A stretch of 64,000 nucleotides of DNA. It comes from Scytonema millei VB511283. GTDB taxonomy: Bacteria; Cyanobacteriota; Cyanobacteriia; Cyanobacteriales; Chroococcidiopsidaceae. Shown in pieces: positions 61,601 through 64,000 of this stretch (within the stretch, counting starts at the first letter, position 1; every line of letters begins with the position of its first letter). Location of the stretch: positions 442,242-506,241 of the forward strand of contig NZ_JTJC03000002.1 of assembly GCF_000817735.3 (NCBI RefSeq). The letters are read 5' to 3'. Below the pieces are notes generated by a model. It did no database searches and had not been told where the DNA came from. It worked only from the letters and a program-made list of their open reading frames with translations. The position numbers and the translations under genes were made by a program.

Positions 61601-62380
61601 CTAGTCATCCAGTAAGTCGGGTTCTTGCTGCACGATTCTGTCATACAAAGGTTGAAAGCTAAACCAGCCGATGTGATGAGAACCTACTTGGCTGTGGGCA
61701 ATACTTGCTGGTTGAGAATCGATGACGCGAGGCTTGCCAGCGGCTTCTGCCATGAGTTGCGCTTGACAGGAACGATCCATTGTGATGAACCACCAAGCTG
61801 CTTCATCTACGGTTTCTCCTACAGTCAGTAGACCGTGATTTCTCAGAATAATCGCTTTATTTTGTCCCAGAGTTTGGGCAATACGCTTGCCTTCGGCTGG
61901 ATCGAGTACGACTCCGGTATAGTCGTCAAATAAGCTGTGGTCTTGGTAGAAAGCACAAGCATCCTGAGTGAGGGGATCGAGGAGGCGACCGAGGCTAGAC
62001 CAGCTTTTACCGTAGAGAGAGTGGGCGTGGGCAGCGGCGACGATATCGGGACGGGCGGCGTGAATTTGAGAATGGATGGCGAAGGCGGCTGCGTTAACTG
62101 GTTTGTTGCCTTCTACAACTTCACCTTTGTCGTTGACGAGAATCAAATCTCGCGCGCGAATCTGTCCGAAGTGCATTCCAAAAGGGTTGACCCAAAAGCG
62201 ATCGCGGTATTCGGGATCGCGGGCTGTGATGTGTCCGGCGATACCTTCGTCGAAGCCGTAGCGGGAGAATAGGCGGAAAGCAGCGGCTAAGCGTTGTTTG
62301 CGATCGCGACGTTCTTCTGCAACTGTGGCAAAAGTTGGCGGTTCGGGCAGTTTAGGAATTGACGTGGATAAGGTTGTCAT
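61601..62380 (-). CDS. Class II aldolase/adducin family protein
   Basis: The 259-residue protein carries the fold and zinc ligands of class II aldolases: RYGFDEGIAGHITARDP, FGMHFGQI, then AAHAHSLYGKSW (two His) and ILRNHGLLTVGETVDEAAW (third His). Substrates in the family are sugar phosphates such as fuculose-1-phosphate. Long adducin-like members in cyanobacteria have an unknown substrate. It starts at the ATG at 62380 (MTTLSTSIPKLPEPP). The gene is monocistronic. Confidence 0.92.
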   Translation of the reverse strand: MTTLSTSIPKLPEPPTFATVAEERRDRKQRLAAAFRLFSRYGFDEGIAGHITARDPEYRDRFWVNPFGMHFGQIRARDLILVNDKGEVVEGNKPVNAAAFAIHSQIHAARPDIVAAAHAHSLYGKSWSSLGRLLDPLTQDACAFYQDHSLFDDYTGVVLDPAEGKRIAQTLGQNKAIILRNHGLLTVGETVDEAAWWFITMDRSCQAQLMAEAAGKPRVIDSQPASIAHSQVGSHHIGWFSFQPLYDRIVQQEPDLLDD

Positions 62381-62612
62381 GCGATCGCCTCCTTTATTTA
62401 TACCCCTGCCCGAATCAATTAACTGACTCTATTTTACCGTTCAGGAAAACTTAGTAGTATATTTCTCGATTTTTTGTATAGAAAAGCACAGAGATTTCAA
62501 ACATACATGAGATATTTTTGAGCTATCTTTTCTGGGAAAGTATGAGCTTTTATTGTTGCTCATAATTCGATTTCAGCTATTTTTCTGACGACTGAATTTT
62601 ACTAATTTCAGA
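62381..62612. other. Divergent intergenic region
   Basis: AT-rich, about 230 bp, between the class II aldolase and GT39-like genes. I see no repeat or confident promoter. Confidence 0.5.
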
Positions 62613-64000
62613 ATGAATATGAGATTAAAGCAAGTCAAGCAGACAGATTTGTTAGTTTGTATAGGCTTTACGATTTTCGTTTTTCTCTTACGATTGCCAG
62701 CTTTCTTTGAGTTTGGTATTAACAATAATGGTGATGAAGGTTTATATTTTTTAATAGCAAGAGATTGGATTGCGGGTAAACTTCCTTACACTGAGATTTG
62801 GGACAATAAACCCATTGGCATCTACCTAATTTATTCTTTAGGTATATTTTTGTTTGGCAATTCAGTGTTTTCGACAGCTATTATGGCTTGTATTGCTATT
62901 ACAATAACGTGTTTTATTTTATACAAATTCGGCACATTAATCGGTAACGGTCAGCGGCAACTCGGACTAATAGCAGGCTTACTTTACGCCACTTTTTCAA
63001 CTGGAAATGACGAACTTGCAGCTAATACAGAAATTTTTTTCGCTGTCTTTACTACATTTTCATTCTACCAGTTATTTCAAGTCAATACTGAAAATTCAGT
63101 TCGTCGCAACTCCCTGCGGCTATTTATTATTGGTCTAGCAATGGGAATAGCATTATCGATTAAACAAGTCATAATATTTGAGTTTATCGCTATTGTCATT
63201 TTCACCGCGATCGCTTTGCGGTTTTTGCCACCAAAAACTAAGAGATATAGGATTAAATACCTCTGTCAAAGTTATGTATTTCTCCTTTTCGGGTTTCTCC
63301 TTCCTACCATATTAATCATATTTTATTTTTGGACTAACGGACACTTCAACGATTATATATCTGCTAATTTTACCGCCAACTTATTGCGCGTTACTGGTGA
63401 GAGAGTAACATTAACAAGCCTAGCATCAGGCTTGACAATTCAGATTAAGAGAAATTTATTTCTTTTATTGGGCTTACTCGCGACACCGATTTATATGACA
63501 ACGATTGGTAAAAAGAATTTAGGTGAGAATAGAAAGCTAACTTACTTACTTATGTGGATATTTGCAGCTCTTCTCGGTATTTCTTCTCCTAAAAGTTTCT
63601 ATCCTAATTACTTTATTCAAGTCTTACCTTCTCTAGCCTTGCTAAATGCCTATTTAATCAATAACGCGATCTTGAATTTTAATAAAATTACTAATATCAA
63701 AAGTCTTCTTTTATTGAGCTTTATCTTAATAACGCCAATATTTAATAATTTATATTCTCAAATTCAACTCAGTGGGAAGTATTTATATTTTCGCAGTATC
63801 AAAGGAATAGAGGATTGGGGTAATACTCCTTCTGCGATCGCTAGATACCTGAACCGAAGAGTGAGTTCTACAGATTATATATATGTCTTTAACTATCATG
63901 CAGTAATTTACTGCTTAGTACCAGCTAAAGTACCAACTAGATATGCGTTTCCCCTATTTGTCACGACAAAACTAGCAAAGATTACTGGTAAAGATCCAGC
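62613..64000 (+). CDS. GT39-like membrane glycosyltransferase (3' end outside window)
   Basis: An open frame starting at the ATG at 62613 (MNMRLKQVKQTDLLV) runs off the window end, with at least 462 codons seen. Features are those of the ArnT/PMT_2-type glycosyltransferases. An N-terminal membrane helix ends in LRLPAFFEFG, followed by the conserved NNNGDEGLYFLIARDWIAG and WDNKPIGIYLIY. About ten further hydrophobic segments and a KSFYPNYFIQVLPSL segment follow. Members transfer a sugar from a polyprenyl phosphate to lipid or protein at the outer membrane face. The acceptor is unknown. The 3' part is cut. Confidence 0.87.
   Translation, partial: MNMRLKQVKQTDLLVCIGFTIFVFLLRLPAFFEFGINNNGDEGLYFLIARDWIAGKLPYTEIWDNKPIGIYLIYSLGIFLFGNSVFSTAIMACIAITITCFILYKFGTLIGNGQRQLGLIAGLLYATFSTGNDELAANTEIFFAVFTTFSFYQLFQVNTENSVRRNSLRLFIIGLAMGIALSIKQVIIFEFIAIVIFTAIALRFLPPKTKRYRIKYLCQSYVFLLFGFLLPTILIIFYFWTNGHFNDYISANFTANLLRVTGERVTLTSLASGLTIQIKRNLFLLLGLLATPIYMTTIGKKNLGENRKLTYLLMWIFAALLGISSPKSFYPNYFIQVLPSLALLNAYLINNAILNFNKITNIKSLLLLSFILITPIFNNLYSQIQLSGKYLYFRSIKGIEDWGNTPSAIARYLNRRVSSTDYIYVFNYHAVIYCLVPAKVPTRYAFPLFVTTKLAKITGKDP

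Overview
This is a cyanobacterial chromosome segment. GCGATCGC (HIP1) octamers occur throughout, on both strands and inside most genes. The gene content includes psaB, crtR, Ycf35 (DUF1257), the DUF3038/DUF4335 pair, a BchH/CobN-type chelatase, guaB3 and the cyanobacterial small RNA Yfr1. Dispersed palindromes, many short tandem repeats and spacious intergenic regions suggest a large, repeat-rich genome such as Chroococcidiopsis or a filamentous relative; the genus is an inference.

Layout. 0.1-3 kb: GNAT acetyltransferase, then bioB and bioA on the minus strand. 3.4-4.6 kb: plus-strand cluster DUF2997, ycf35, ferredoxin, ending in a strong terminator. 4.9-10 kb (minus): DUF4335, DUF3038 and mutS2. 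10.5-15.9 kb (plus): guaB3, Yfr1, trxA, a LOG-family protein, a TonB-like protein, a sterol-desaturase-family protein, DUF1818 and tRNA-Pro. 16-23 kb: sparse region with small membrane proteins, a psaB that has no psaA beside it, and a 4Fe-4S ferredoxin. 23-31 kb: GAF histidine kinase, membrane acyltransferase, LPLAT acyltransferase, MBL hydrolase and an alpha/beta-hydrolase. 30.6-33.6 kb: an unassigned two-gene unit, a two-helix membrane protein followed by an Hsp70/actin-fold ATPase with its own membrane hairpin. 33.8-37.4 kb: SDR, pentapeptide-repeat protein, saccharopine-dehydrogenase-like protein, a HepT-like remnant and tRNA-Leu. 37.4-46.8 kb: MacB-type permease plus HlyD-type adaptor, NarL-type sensor kinase, tRNA-Arg, trmFO, site-2 protease, degenerate MBL protein and crtR. 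46.9-52 kb: pyruvate kinase, SnoaL/NTF2-like protein, globin, and cax with a truncated tandem copy. 52.4-59.3 kb: a GH57/DUF3536 enzyme and a BchH/CobN chelatase subunit. 59.5-64 kb: HD protein, small membrane protein, LuxR-type regulator, class II aldolase-like protein, and a GT39-like membrane glycosyltransferase cut by the window end.

The most distinctive feature is the repeat ecology. One family has a core of GTAGGGGCGCAC facing GTGCGCCCCTAC; a second is built on CCCCCTTAAAAAGGGGG; and several classes of short tandem repeat surround them. These sit between genes, at gene ends (bioB, DUF4335, the MacB-like gene, crtR) and, without breaking the reading frame, inside three large conserved genes (mutS2, the GH57 gene and the chelatase gene). 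The best candidate for an undescribed functional system is the Hsp70-like ATPase and its membrane partner at 30640-33554. I see no CRISPR array, prophage or intact transposase.
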